Positions 53,775 to 63,354 of a stretch of DNA of 64,000 bases are shown piece by piece (the stretch's first letter is position 1; each line of letters begins with the position of its first letter). The stretch spans positions 304,221,656 to 304,285,655 of the forward strand of contig NC_080572.1 in NCBI RefSeq assembly GCF_030247185.1, written 5' to 3'. A program made the translations under genes and the position numbers. This DNA comes from Malaya genurostris (taxonomy: Eukaryota > Arthropoda > Insecta > Diptera > Culicidae). Below the pieces are notes generated by a model that was not told the origin of the DNA, ran no database searches, and saw nothing but the letters and a program-made list of their open reading frames with translations.

Positions 53775-54502
53775 TACATTAAAATTTTTTAACTAAACTT
53801 TAAAATAAAATTTGAAACCAACACTACACAGTACTCAATCAAAAGGAAAAGAAAAAACTTCTACCTTGAAATTGTTGTCTATCTCCGTTGCACTGCCGTG
53901 TAGATCCTCGTTGCTCTAGATGTTCTAGTTGGATGTATCTGGACGTTGATACAATGCTGAAGCTCACTGTAGCGATAGAATATGATGTGATGCTACTGCT
54001 ACCTGACATCCAGCACCACTCGAATTCCGATTTGCTTTCGTCTTCGCCAGCTGTAACCAGCGCAGGTCACCGGTGTATACCTGCGTGTTGTATGGCAGTG
54101 GAAAGACCGAGTTGTCTTGTCTCCTTCTTCCTAGTGCTCCGCACCGATATGCTTCTGCACCGAAGTGCCTTCGCACCGGTGTGCCTTTGCACTCTCCTGC
54201 TTCTATGTGCCTTTGCACTCTTCCTCTTCGATGTGCCTTTGCACTCTCCTGCTCAGCACTTGTGGCTGTATATTGTGGCCTGGGTAGAGCTTGGGAAACG
54301 CCCTTTGTTGTTTCCTTCACCAGCTTGGCCCAGCACTAGGGCTCTCTTATGCAGCACGATTTTACGTTTTAACGGCTGCTGCCAACAGGTCTCCACCTGT
54401 AGTTCAACCGTTGTCGTATTTTACGCGTGTAAACCAACCAGCGTTATTAAACTGTACGCTTCTATACACAACCTTCTCGGTTGAACGGCTATTACTGAAT
54501 GA
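53775..54502 (-). promoter_or_regulatory. LINE 5' UTR with 26 bp minisatellite
   Basis: The region before ORF1 must hold the internal promoter, as in other LINEs. At 54180-54257 three 26 bp units begin TGTGCCTTTGCACTC (plus-strand reading), with more diverged units at 54140-54179. Unlike the rest of the element it is not AT-rich. Tandem units in a LINE 5' UTR often mark promoter repeats; their function here is inference. Confidence 0.6.
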
Positions 54503-54876
54503 TTCCGTGGTAGTTGTCGATGCCTTTTTTGTCTCCTTTTTTATGAACTGGAAACATGTATGAAAACTTCCAAGAATCAGGGAAGATCCCAGATGTTTGC
54601 GATAAACGAAACATTTGGCAGAGAGGTGAAATTAACCCGATGGAGCATTTTTCACAAAGATTGTAAGAATACTAGAATTTGATATTTTTACTCTTATATC
54701 AAACGAAATAATTTTAGTTTCTATCATTGAGATGTTCGGTTTTAATAATAAAATTTGTTATTGGTTTGCAAATCACTTCTACCCGGGATGCAATCACTGT
54801 AAAAACCGACTTTTTAATCGAGGCCTGTAGGGCCGAATGTCATATACCATTCGACTCAGCTCGACGAACTGAGCAA

Positions 54877-54999
<123 letters not shown>

Positions 55000-55587
55000 A
55001 CAAAAATATGCACTCACTTTTCTCAGAGGTTGCTGAACCGATTTTCACAAACTAAGATTCAAATGAAAGGTATTATGATCCCATGACCTGCTATTGAATT
55101 TTATATGGATCCGACTTCTGGTTCCGGAGTCATATGGTAATATGTGAAAATTTGAAGAAAAGGTTTTATAGTTTCTTTAAAAATTATAAAACATTTTATC
55201 TGTATCCGACTCCCGGTTCCGGAACTAAAGAGTGATAAGTTGAAAATTACCAATTTCATTAGTATTTTTTCACGAACGATGATTAAAAACAGATACAAAT
55301 CCCATAAATTTGTCTGATAAATTCTTCTAGTTTGCAGAGCTTGTTAGTTTGAGGGCATAAAAAGTTAATTCGGCACAACTGGTCATCCCTTTTCCAGTTC
55401 CGGAAGCACCGAAAGTGGTGATGATAAACTCCAAAAATAGAATTCTTTTCGATTTCTCTGCGATGCTTGAACCGATTTTCACAAATCTTGATTAGAATTA
55501 AAGCTCATATTATCTTCGAAGCTACTGTGAAATTTCATCCGGATCCGACTTCCGGTTACGGAGTTAAAGGGTAAAGTGTGTTCAATA

Positions 55588-55822
55588 ATGCCTGGGTTGG
55601 TGGTCCAATGCATAGGGCGCTGGTCTTACAAACCAGTTGTCGTATGTTCGATCTGGAAGGATTATATCCGTCGTATATCCGATCTGGAAGGATTCTTAGT
55701 GTCAGTAGGATCCATAGTACTAGCCATGCAATGATTCTGTACACTAAGAATCGGCTGCGAAGTCTGTTGAAACAGAAAGGCCAAATTCCACAAAAGGAAT
55801 GTAATGCCAGGACTTTGCTTTA
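55588..55822 (+). mobile_element. tRNA-derived SINE, 235 bp, with 9 bp target duplication
   Basis: TGTTCAATA occurs at 55579-55587 and 55823-55831. Beside it the host repeat continues exactly as in the uninterrupted module at 56350-56400 (GTGTGTTCA...TATACACCGTCAC). The head 55595-55661 is tRNA-like: an A box in TGGTGGTCCAATG, an anticodon arm CTGGT-CTTACAA-ACCAG (loop with TAC, Val-type) and a B box TGTTCGATCT. Acceptor-stem pairing is poor, so it is a SINE rather than a working tRNA gene. Feilai-like SINEs are known from Aedes, but family identity is not proven here. Confidence 0.82.
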
Positions 55823-56829
55823 TGTTCAATATTGTACACCGTCACTTAAACCGGCGAAACAAAACATGTAAAAATTTTCTAAACTGGTCTCAAAACTACA
55901 CAAATCCTGGCTATCCTGGTTCCCGGTCTTCGGTTCCGGAAGCACCGGAAATAGTGGACATATATTCTAAAATGGATCTTGTAGTGAATCAGCCTATATA
56001 TTAATTGAACTTACCACAAACATAATAATTACTTACGTTGACAAACTTATACTAATAATAAATACGCACAAGAAATGAACATGTGAGGAGGAAAGAAATG
56101 AGCAGGTATGATCATAAAAAATAAGCAGAAAAAGCGGAGATCGGTACGGAGACGACGCTAGGTGTGGAGGGAAAGATCATTCTGTGAACGACTTTCGACA
56201 ACGACGGTTGAGTGAACTCGAAGGTGCTTCAAGAGAAGTTTATAAGATATAAAGTCTACGACAGATCTCACTCGCTTTTCTCGGCGATGGTTAGACCGAT
56301 TTCCACCGGTCCCATACGGAATTCCTGAATTTCATCCGGATCTGAGTTATTGGGTAAAGTGTGTTCATTATTATACACCGTCACACAGGCGAAACATAAA
56401 CCGTAAAAAATTTCTAAACTGGACTCAATACCGTTATTCCCAATTTTAGGGTCAAATGAAGGGTCTTAAGGTCCTACCAAAAATTACTGCATATTTTCGG
56501 TTACAACAAAAATTTAAATCGCCATTTAAAGTACGATCACAAAACGTATAAAATCTTCAAAATTTGAATACAAACTAGTAGACTTTGTACGCCATGTTAG
56601 TTCGTGGCCGTACGAACCGTCTTCGATTATACCGGCTCCGGTGCTGGAAGTACATATAATAGTGGACCCACTTCGTTTTCTAATGGATGGCCTAACCGAT
56701 CAGAGAACTGTTTCATTCTCTATTCTTTTCAAAAATTGAAGAGAACTATTTTGAATAAAATACCAAAATATTATATATGAGAAAGGCATCATTACACCAC
56801 TAGGTGGATTGAAACAGGTTTTTTTACTC

Positions 56830-57420
56830 ATATTAGGCAAAATTTATTAATTTCGTTAAAATACTCGCCCCTCCGTGCACTTTTGTTCATCACAACAGAA
56901 ATGATTTCTTGCATCATTCATTTCCGAATACACGTTTTCCTACAGAATGTAAACGTTTATTGGGGAGATTTTTTTCAGGAAATAGAGCAAAGCAGTAATA
57001 GAATTAGGTATTTCAAAAATGCGCTAATTGAAAATATTGGACGTCACATGTCCAACAACCCTCCCCCTTCCCCCTGTCACAAAAAGGTCACGTTTTGTGA
57101 AACATCCCCCTCCCCCTTGCGGCGTGACGTCTTTTATGGACATCCCCTTACGTTAGTTTCATCCTCTTTTTGGAATCAACACAAAATCAGGATAATGGTT
57201 TTACTTCGAGAAAAAACAGTACCAAATTCAGTTTTTAATTTATACAGAGGTCACAAATTGATCTGAAAAATCTGTAAAACACAGATAAATCTGTATATGT
57301 GGCAACCCTGATTCTAATGCGATCAATTAGCATTGTTTATTTTAAAACATTCAACGTAACAAGATGCTCAGCTTGTCATCATTCAAGTAATTTAAATAAC
57401 AATTCTACATCTTTTTACCT
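56830..57420. other. short dispersed repeats, no gene
   Basis: 57040-57170 contains CACATGTCCAACAACCCTCC, a C-rich tract and GCGTGACGTC, TTATGGACATCCCCTT, in the style of a widespread mosquito repeat. 57280-57310 (CAGATAAATCTGTATATGTGGCAACCCTG) resembles sequence at 12715-12750 and 39860-39895. No exon was seen. Confidence 0.4.
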
Positions 57421-57960
57421 CTCTCATATAGAAAGGTTATGCAATCACTGTGAAAACCGACTTTTGAACCGAGGCCCGGAGGGCCGATTGTCATATACCA
57501 TTCGACTCAGTTCGTCGAGTACGCAAAATGTCTGTGTGTGTATGTGTGTGTGTATGTGCGTATGTGTATATGTAACGTTTTTTTTGCACTAACTTTTCTC
57601 GGAGATGGCTGAACCGATTTTCACAAACTTAAATTCAAATGAAAGGTCCTGTGGTCCCATGCGTAATTCCCGAATTTCATGCGGATCCGACCTCCAGATC
57701 CAGAAATATATGGTAAAGTGTGTTAAAAATTGTATACCATCGCATAAAATGGGCAAAAGCCTTAAAAAAATTTCTAAATCGACCTCAAATCTTTTCCAAT
57801 TGATTGTTTTTTTTCGGTACACGGTCAATCAAACCGATTTCGGTTATTCTTTTAAGAATCGTAGAAAATTATTTTGAAGAATACCACAGTATTTTATATG
57901 ATAGTATGATTGATATGAGAAAGGCATCATTACACCACTAGGTGGATTAAAACAGTTTTT
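57420..57960 (+). repeat. compact copy of the 54.7-56.8 kb repeat
   Basis: It starts CTCTCATATAGAAAGG, passes through GGCCCGGAGGGCCG, ACCATTCGACTCAGTTCG, a short TG run and one AACCGATTTTCACAAAC...GGATCCGACCTCC module, and ends TGAGAAAGGCATCATTACAC, CACTAGGTGGATTAAAACAG. The two ends share GAGAAAGG/ATAGAAAGG-type sequence. It abuts the 3' side of the carboxylesterase gene. Confidence 0.7.
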
Positions 57961-58056
57961 TTTTAACTTTGATCTCCAATTAGTTCTATCTTCTGGAGGC
58001 CGTTCGATTGGTTGAATGATAAAGTAATTGCTTGAGATGAGTAATTTCGTGTCGGG

Positions 58057-59991
58057 TTATTTGTAGATCTCAGTCCAAAACGCAACCATTTCTTGATCGA
58101 ATCCATCAATTGAATTGATTTTAAACGGTTGATTAACATCATTTGTGAACTCTTGAATTTCACATTTTTTCCGACAGGTGGGATTAGTTACGCTAGGAAG
58201 GAGAAAAAAAAAGTTCGTTATTCTAAGGAATTACAAATGATTACAAAGTGGTTGCTATACCCGTCATACGCAAATTGTGTGTAATATTCGACTAGTTTTT
58301 CAGACATTGCAGCCTCCGGTGAGTTAGGTTCAAAATCATCAAACAGGTCTTTCGATCGGAATAGATAGGAAAGATCATCAGAATGGCATACGCCGTAATC
58401 AGAACCTGAATTTGTAGCGAACTTCGAATGCGAATGATTTCCTTTGAAGTTGAAGTAGTACAGATCAAGAGGATTTTTGGTTGTCTCATGATTTGCATAC
58501 TGCTTCACGCTCATTGCAATCGCATAGGTGATGTATGCCTCACTGAAAGCCTAAATGTTATTGGGCGAGAATTACAATAGTTTTTGGTTTCGTTTTTTTT
58601 AAATGACATCATTTACCTGCTGTAAGTTATTGAGATTTGCATCCGTAATCCAATGTTCGTCGGTTCCATCGGGGAAGAATCGTTCTCTTAACATTTTCCG
58701 AGACTTTTCGTTCTCTTTGCAACCGAATATTCGAGGAATGTAGGAACTAGAATGTTCATTCAGCTCAGCTACCAGCGAGGCATTGGTGATGATGGCTAGA
58801 GAAGCGAAAGTTCCTTCATTTGGTACGAAACCTGTTCTCCACGGAATCGGATGATATCCACCCCTAGCCCAAACTATGCTAGGGTCTTCACTTATGAAAG
58901 TTTCGTTGTCCACGTGTTTCTCTATTACTGAATGATATGGTGCTATTGGGTAAATAAACCAGAACTAAACGAGAACAAGTTTAATTGAAATTCCATTCCA
59001 ATTGCTTCAGATACTACCTTCAGTTTATCGATACTCTCGCCAAGCTTAATAGCATCAACCTGTCGTAAGGCATCAACTAGCTCTTCCGATGACATTGAGG
59101 CTGGTGCAGTGATGCCAACCGATTCCGCTTGTTGTTGAGCAAATTTCAGTGGTTCTTTGATCGGTTGATTCCAAAATCCAAGAGCACTTCCACTCATCAC
59201 CACTGCACGTGAGAATAATCCTTTACTTAGTGGACTCATCATGTGCATTTGTACGGAAGCACCGCCGGCACTTTGCCCTAGTAGTGTCACAAGTGCTGGA
59301 TCACCTCCGAATTGAGCAATGTTTCGCTGTACCCATCGTAAAGCCGCACTTTGATCTTTCAGACCAAAATTACCCGTAGCTGCTTGATCACCAGTGGAAA
59401 AAAATCCAAACACTCCCAGACGATATTGTATAACCACTAAAATCACCTCTTCCGTGTCCATCAGACGATCTGGTCCAAATTCACCCATCGATGCCGATCC
59501 GGAGAAATAACCGCCACCATGAATGAAAACCATCACGGCCATTGGTTTTTCAGGATTTTTCGGTGTCTGGAACATTTTTTCGCTCTCTATATTCACTGCG
59601 ACATATAGTTTCTTTTTTCTTTTCTAGTAAGACTTACCACGGGTTTATACAAGTTCAGATACAAACAATCCTCGCTACCCTCCACTTTGGGGTTGAGCCA
59701 TATGTCGTTCTTCTGTACGCATTTACTTCGCTCAAACGAAGCATCGTAGTCTCCGGTCCACGGTTCCACTGGCACGGGATTTTTGAAACGAAGTTTATCA
59801 ACCGGAGGTTTCGCAAACGGAACTCCTAGATAAGCCTCGTAGCGTTTGCCACCATAGCTGGTGAAAGATCGTCCTCGAAGACATCCGTCCGATACACAAG
59901 TTTTCGGTGCAATATCCTGAGCACCCTCGAGCCCAAAGATTTCACTGGAAATCAGTAGAATCAGTACAGAAATAGACAATCGTGGATACAT
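58057..59991 (-). CDS. secreted carboxylesterase (COesterase family)
   Basis: Five exons join in frame: 59991-59638, 59566-59018, 58964-58617, 58550-58261 and 58192-58057 (558 codons plus stop). All introns are GT-AG and 53-71 bp long. A hydrophobic N-terminal signal (LSISVLILLISSEIFG) predicts secretion. Family marks are YEAYLGVPFAKPP, SEDCLYLNLY, VFIHGGGYFSG, YRLGVFGFFS, the nucleophile elbow GQSAGG (Ser217), PNEGTF (Glu351) and GVCHSDD (His473), so the Ser-Glu-His triad is complete. The length is normal for the family. It resembles juvenile-hormone-esterase and venom-carboxylesterase-like insect enzymes; the substrate cannot be told. The exon 2 acceptor was chosen because only TGTTCCAG|ACACCG with the GTG|GTAAGT donor restores frame and alignment. 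Confidence 0.93.
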
Positions 59992-60700
59992 TGGACTTGA
60001 ACGTTTCTAGCCGTGGCAACGGAAAAACACGAAGTGAAATCGTTTTCGCACGGCTTTTGATTTATAACAGGCAGCTAATCTGGAGACTGCAATCATTATA
60101 GAGTGACCTTTTCCATACATTATGACATAATTGAAAGAGGCAAACCCTTCAAAGACCAGCGGTAAACTTTTTTAGACAATGTGATGCCTCTTCTTTTGTA
60201 CATTGGGATTACTTGATAAGCAACCGGTGTGTGTGTATGCATGTTAGCTCTAATTGTATCAGTTTAAAATGCAGCTTCAGAGCATCAGACGTTGGTTGTA
60301 AAATAAGTGTACGTTAAATTTCAGTGGCGTTTTTGGCACAGGCAGAGCAGAATAGTTCTACTTTCGTTGGCACTGCATTGGAATTTTTTTTATAAACTCT
60401 CTTGATAATGATGAGTTGATTAGGGATGGTACTAGGAAGGCAAAGTATCGATACCTAGGGAATCGGGATACCGAAATTTTGGGTATCGCTACAAGGTATC
60501 AAAAGGCAATAAAGTATCGATAGCTGTAAGTATCAATTGATACATGCGCAGCAATCGACTATGGCGTTATTTTATGATGTACAGAAAGGTGTTCCCACAC
60601 AGCAAAAACCTGTTTTAATCCACCTAGTGGTGTAAGGATGCCTTTCTCATATTACTCATAACAGCAAAAATATTACTGTGGAATTCGAAAAAACAACTGT
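59992..60700. other. carboxylesterase upstream region and simple repeats
   Basis: TTGATTTATAACAGG (about 60057-60071) lies about 65 bp before the start codon on the esterase strand. At 60430-60545 a degenerate array of GTATCGATA/GGTATCG units occurs. At 60605-60665 is a truncated inverse end of the repeat seen at 57913-57960 (CTGTTTTAATCCACCTAG, AAGGATGCCTTTCTCATAT). Confidence 0.5.
60430..60545. repeat. degenerate (A/G)GTATCG(A/G)TA array
   Basis: About seven irregular copies of TATCGATA/GTATCG-like words occur within 115 bp (AAAGTATCGATACCTAGG, GGTATCGCTACAAGG, AAAGTATCGATAGC). They may be decayed tandem repeats. Confidence 0.55.
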
Positions 60701-60714
60701 TCATTGAATCAGTC

Positions 60715-61068
60715 GGTGTTGAACAGTCTTTCGCACCGCACGCGTATAGCTCTTGGCTGCTGGAAATTTTTTCTGGCTACCTAGAGTTTCATTGATTCAA
60801 GGCTGCCTGAATCACTAACAGTCTTTTGAAAGACTAACAATTAGTCAGCCTTTCTCAAGGCTATACAATAAGTGATATTAGAGTGACTAAGAAACTAATC
60901 AGCCTTTTTTGAGGCTTGCTGTTCAAAGAACTATTCTTCGAACTAATCAGTTTTTATTAAGACCTACACAAAATCAGTCTTTATCAAGACGTTTTCCAAA
61001 CTAGGAGTCTAATCAAAGACTAATTTAGCCTAGTTAATTTAATGTAAAATTTCATTCATTTAAAAAAA
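60715..61068 (+). promoter_or_regulatory. LINE 5' UTR with degenerate tandem units
   Basis: Imperfect units of roughly 40-50 bp share (A)ATCAG(C/T)(C/T)TTT(C/A)TC(A)AG(A)(C/G)T (for example AGTCAGCCTTTCTCAAGGCT, AATCAGTCTTTATCAAGACG). As in other Jockey-type LINEs this zone should hold the internal promoter; that is family knowledge, not visible activity. Confidence 0.5.
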
Positions 61069-61675
61069 TGCCTGCGTCCAACCGGAAAGGCAACAAGCCT
61101 TAGGCTAAAAATAATTCAATACGGAATAAATCACAATCCGTTATTCAACATTTTTTAAATAACATTCACGATCTTATAGAATCTGAATGTAAAAATAAAA
61201 GACAACGGACGGATTTCCCTTCCGTTGATCCTATGCCGTCTAACAATATTTACGAGATTCTTCCTGAATCCGATTGTAGCGACATAGAAGAAAATTCTTC
61301 AAAAATTCCCAAAATTGACGCTTGTCGTTCTGGGAAGAAACATCAATCTATGCCACCAGTGATGGTGATGATTTCCGACTTCAAAGCATTCCGTACTGAG
61401 CTTTCTACTTTTCTCCCGGAAGTAAAAGTCTCGTTTCAAATCAGACGAAGAGGAGAATGTCGAGTCTTAGTTGATGGATTGGAAGATTACGAACGTCTTA
61501 TTCGATATTTGTCCGAGAAACTTCATAAATTTTATTCATAAGATATAAAATCAGACAGACCCTTCAAGGCTGTCTTGAAAGGCTTATCAAATGATCAAAG
61601 TACTGATTAAATTAAAAATGAACTGAAAGGATTTCTTGGTTTTGCCCCTTCCAAAGTAATATTTATGAAAAAAAG
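61069..61675 (+). pseudogene. LINE gag ORF1, N-terminal part
   Basis: The ATG at 61069 gives MPASNRKGNKP and then a TAG. The frame continues (NKSQSVIQHFLNNIHDLIES) into the open part 61233-61541 (SNNIYEILPESDCSDIEENS; VLVDGLEDYERLIRYLSEKL). A one-base frameshift at about 61540 follows, then SDRPFKAVLKGLSNDQSTD, a stop, and NELKGFLGFAPSKVIFMKK at the insertion point. This is the conserved first half of a Jockey-type gag. Confidence 0.85.
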
Positions 61676-62410
61676 TGAATGGTACTTCTAAACCAGGTGT
61701 TCCTCAAGGAAGCAATCTCGGACCATTGCTGTTTTCATTATTTTTTAATGACATTTCTTTTGTCATTCCACCAGGATGCAGACTTATGTATGCGGACGAT
61801 TTGAAACTGTTTCTTGTTGTGCAATCGACAGCTGATTGCATGGAACTTCAGCAGCATCTAAACAATTTTTGTGAATGGTGCAATCTCAACCTCTTAACTA
61901 TAAGTGTGTCCAAATGCTCTGTGATTTCTTTCACACGTAAGAAAAGCCCGATAGTCTGGAACTACTCTATTTCTGGGGAAACACTTGAAACAGTAACTGT
62001 TTTCAAAGATTTGGGTGTGCTTCTTGATTCTCAGCTCTCCTTCAGACATCACTACTCGCAGATCTCTGCCATGGCGTAATCCGTCAGAGCTTCCACCATA
62101 CATTGAGCGCTGTCGTTTGCTCGACATGGACACACTAGACAAACGACGAAATATACTCAGAGCAGTATTTATAGCGAAATTGCTGAATGGACAAATTGAT
62201 GCTCCTGAAATTCTCTCGCAAATATGTATTAATGTCCCTCCAAGAACGCTAAGAGCGCGGAATTTCTTGCGACTCGACTTACGAAGAACGGAATATGGCC
62301 AGAACGAACCGATTAGGGCAATGTGCAATGTTTTCAATAGTGTGTACGACCTTTTTGACTTTTGTGTATCTAGTGTTGTTTTCAAGAATAGGCTTAAGAG
62401 ACTCGGATAG
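61675..62410 (+). pseudogene. LINE reverse transcriptase, 3' part, with intact YADD
   Basis: 61675-62079 is open for 134 codons: GVPQGSNLGPLLFSLFFNDI, LMYADDLKLF, CEWCNLNLLTISVSKCSVIS, DLGVLLDSQLSFRHHYSQ. It continues with a frameshift into 62015-62410: LDMDTLDKRRNILRAVFIAK, LLNGQIDAPEILSQICINVP, FLRLDLRRTEYGQNEPI. The active-site YADD is preserved, so this fragment is younger than the other RT relics here. The N-terminal RT blocks and the endonuclease are missing. Confidence 0.88.
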
Positions 62411-62620
62411 AATATAAGTAGAACTTAATTATTTTTTAGCACTGGACAATGTTTGTATTCGTTAGGCTAATGTTTTTGAATTGTAACTATGTAAACAAAT
62501 ATGTAAAATGTTAAAAAAGATGATGGGTTTCTACGCGCATTTGATGAATTTCAAATGGGCTTTTCCCACTCCACCAAAAACTCCATTGAGATCAATCCAG
62601 GTCAGATGGAAAGAAATAGA

Positions 62621-62651
<31 letters not shown>

Positions 62652-62652
62652 A
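61676..62652 (+). mobile_element. 5'-truncated LINE fragment nested in the gag
   Basis: The fragment begins within reverse transcriptase (SKPGVPQGSNLGPLLFSLFF, CRLMYADDLKLFLVV) and ends with (TAAA)n at 62620-62652. Beyond it the host gag resumes (SGISHELYLIHFNRSDVNNL). It is the same general type as the relics at 9950-11525 and 46860-48405, on the evidence of the shared C-terminal domain and TAAA tail. No clear target duplication was seen. Confidence 0.82.
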
Positions 62653-63354
62653 CCACGCTCTGGGATTTCCCATGAACTTTACCTAATACACTTCAATCGA
62701 AGTGACGTAAACAATTTGAAAACTTTAGAAAAAGTACGTTTCATTTCCCACATTAAAATTCATTGGGAACATTATAAACGGCATAATCGTATTGCAAACT
62801 CAACGCAATGTCGTCGTTGCCAAGGCTTCGGCCATGGAACCAAAAATTGTCATATGGACGGTACGGTGTTTGAATTGTGGTAAATCGGATTCGAAAGACG
62901 TTTGTCCAATGAATGAAACCACTGATAAATTTTCATGTTCAAATTGCGATGGAAATCATAAATCCAATTATTTGAAATGTCCTGTCAGGGAAAAATTTTT
63001 AAACGCTCGTTCGCTTAGACAACAAGTCAAATCAACGACCTTAAATTTACAGAACATACCTGAAAATAAAAAAAAACCGTTACATATGCCACGCCTAATT
63101 CTTCTAAGGCACTTATTTCTTCGAATTTAACACAAAAAACAGGTACGTCTTCCAATTTGTCTTCTAACGAAAACAATTTATTGCCAGGTAGATCGACCTC
63201 GTCATTATCTTCTTCTAATATCAGTTACGCTAGTGTAACAGGAAGAAATCTACCACTTAATTCTTCTAATGTAAATAATCAAAACACAGGAACGCCTTGC
63301 AGTTCATCTTCTAACGAAAACAATTTAAATAATTATTTGAATATTTTAAATTAG
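62653..63354 (+). pseudogene. LINE gag ORF1, C-terminal part with zinc knuckles
   Basis: Reading from 62657: SGISHELYLIHFNRSDVNNL, KVRFISHIKIHWEHYKRHNR, CRRCQGFGHGTKNCHMDG (first CCHC). A frameshift follows near 62870. Then come CLNCGKSDSKDVCPM and CSNCDGNHKSNYLKCP, the second and third knuckles, and PVREKFLNARSLRQQVK. After another shift is a Ser/Asn-rich tail (63157-63354) ending near a stop just before ORF2. Confidence 0.85.

Larger units (their letters stand above)
48406..54502 (-). mobile_element. nearly intact RNase H-bearing LINE, 6.1 kb
   Basis: The element is flanked by an exact 13 bp direct repeat TTCCGTGGTAGTT (48393-48405 and 54503-54515). It ends in a 14 nt poly(A) (T run to 48419 on the plus strand). 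It has a 5' UTR of about 730 bp, ORF1 with three CCHC knuckles and ORF2 with endonuclease, reverse transcriptase and RNase H. That domain set suits the I/Outcast-type LINEs of insects; Jockey elements lack RNase H. Clade is inference. Confidence 0.93.
46860..54700 (-). mobile_element. Jockey-type LINE relic split by a younger LINE
   Basis: The 3' part 46860-48405 carries a (TTTA)n tract at 46860-46888 (the TAAA tail on the minus strand), then an ORF2 C-terminal domain and reverse transcriptase. The 5' continuation lies at 54503-about 54700 beyond the inserted element. Joining across the insertion, RT reads WKFSYMFPVHKKGDKKG, then NYHG, then TSLSAIPKLFE without loss. Stops and frameshifts are frequent, so it is old. 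Confidence 0.85.

Noticed and set aside
53888..54563. Long Leu/Cys-rich plus-strand frames (198, 88 and 90 codons)
   Set aside because: They are antisense to the LINE 5' UTR and its minisatellite. No domain.
55595..55661. tRNA-Val gene
   Set aside because: The anticodon arm and B box are good, but the acceptor stem does not pair, and the unit is flanked by a 9 bp target duplication with a non-tRNA body; it is a SINE head.
59567..59637. Carboxylesterase exon 1 reading through into 59596 (no intron)
   Set aside because: Read-through meets a stop and the wrong frame. Only removal of these 71 bp (GTG|GTAAGT ... TTCCAG|ACA) restores frame and family alignment.
59542..59829. Plus-strand 95-codon frame
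   Set aside because: Antisense shadow of carboxylesterase exons 1-2.
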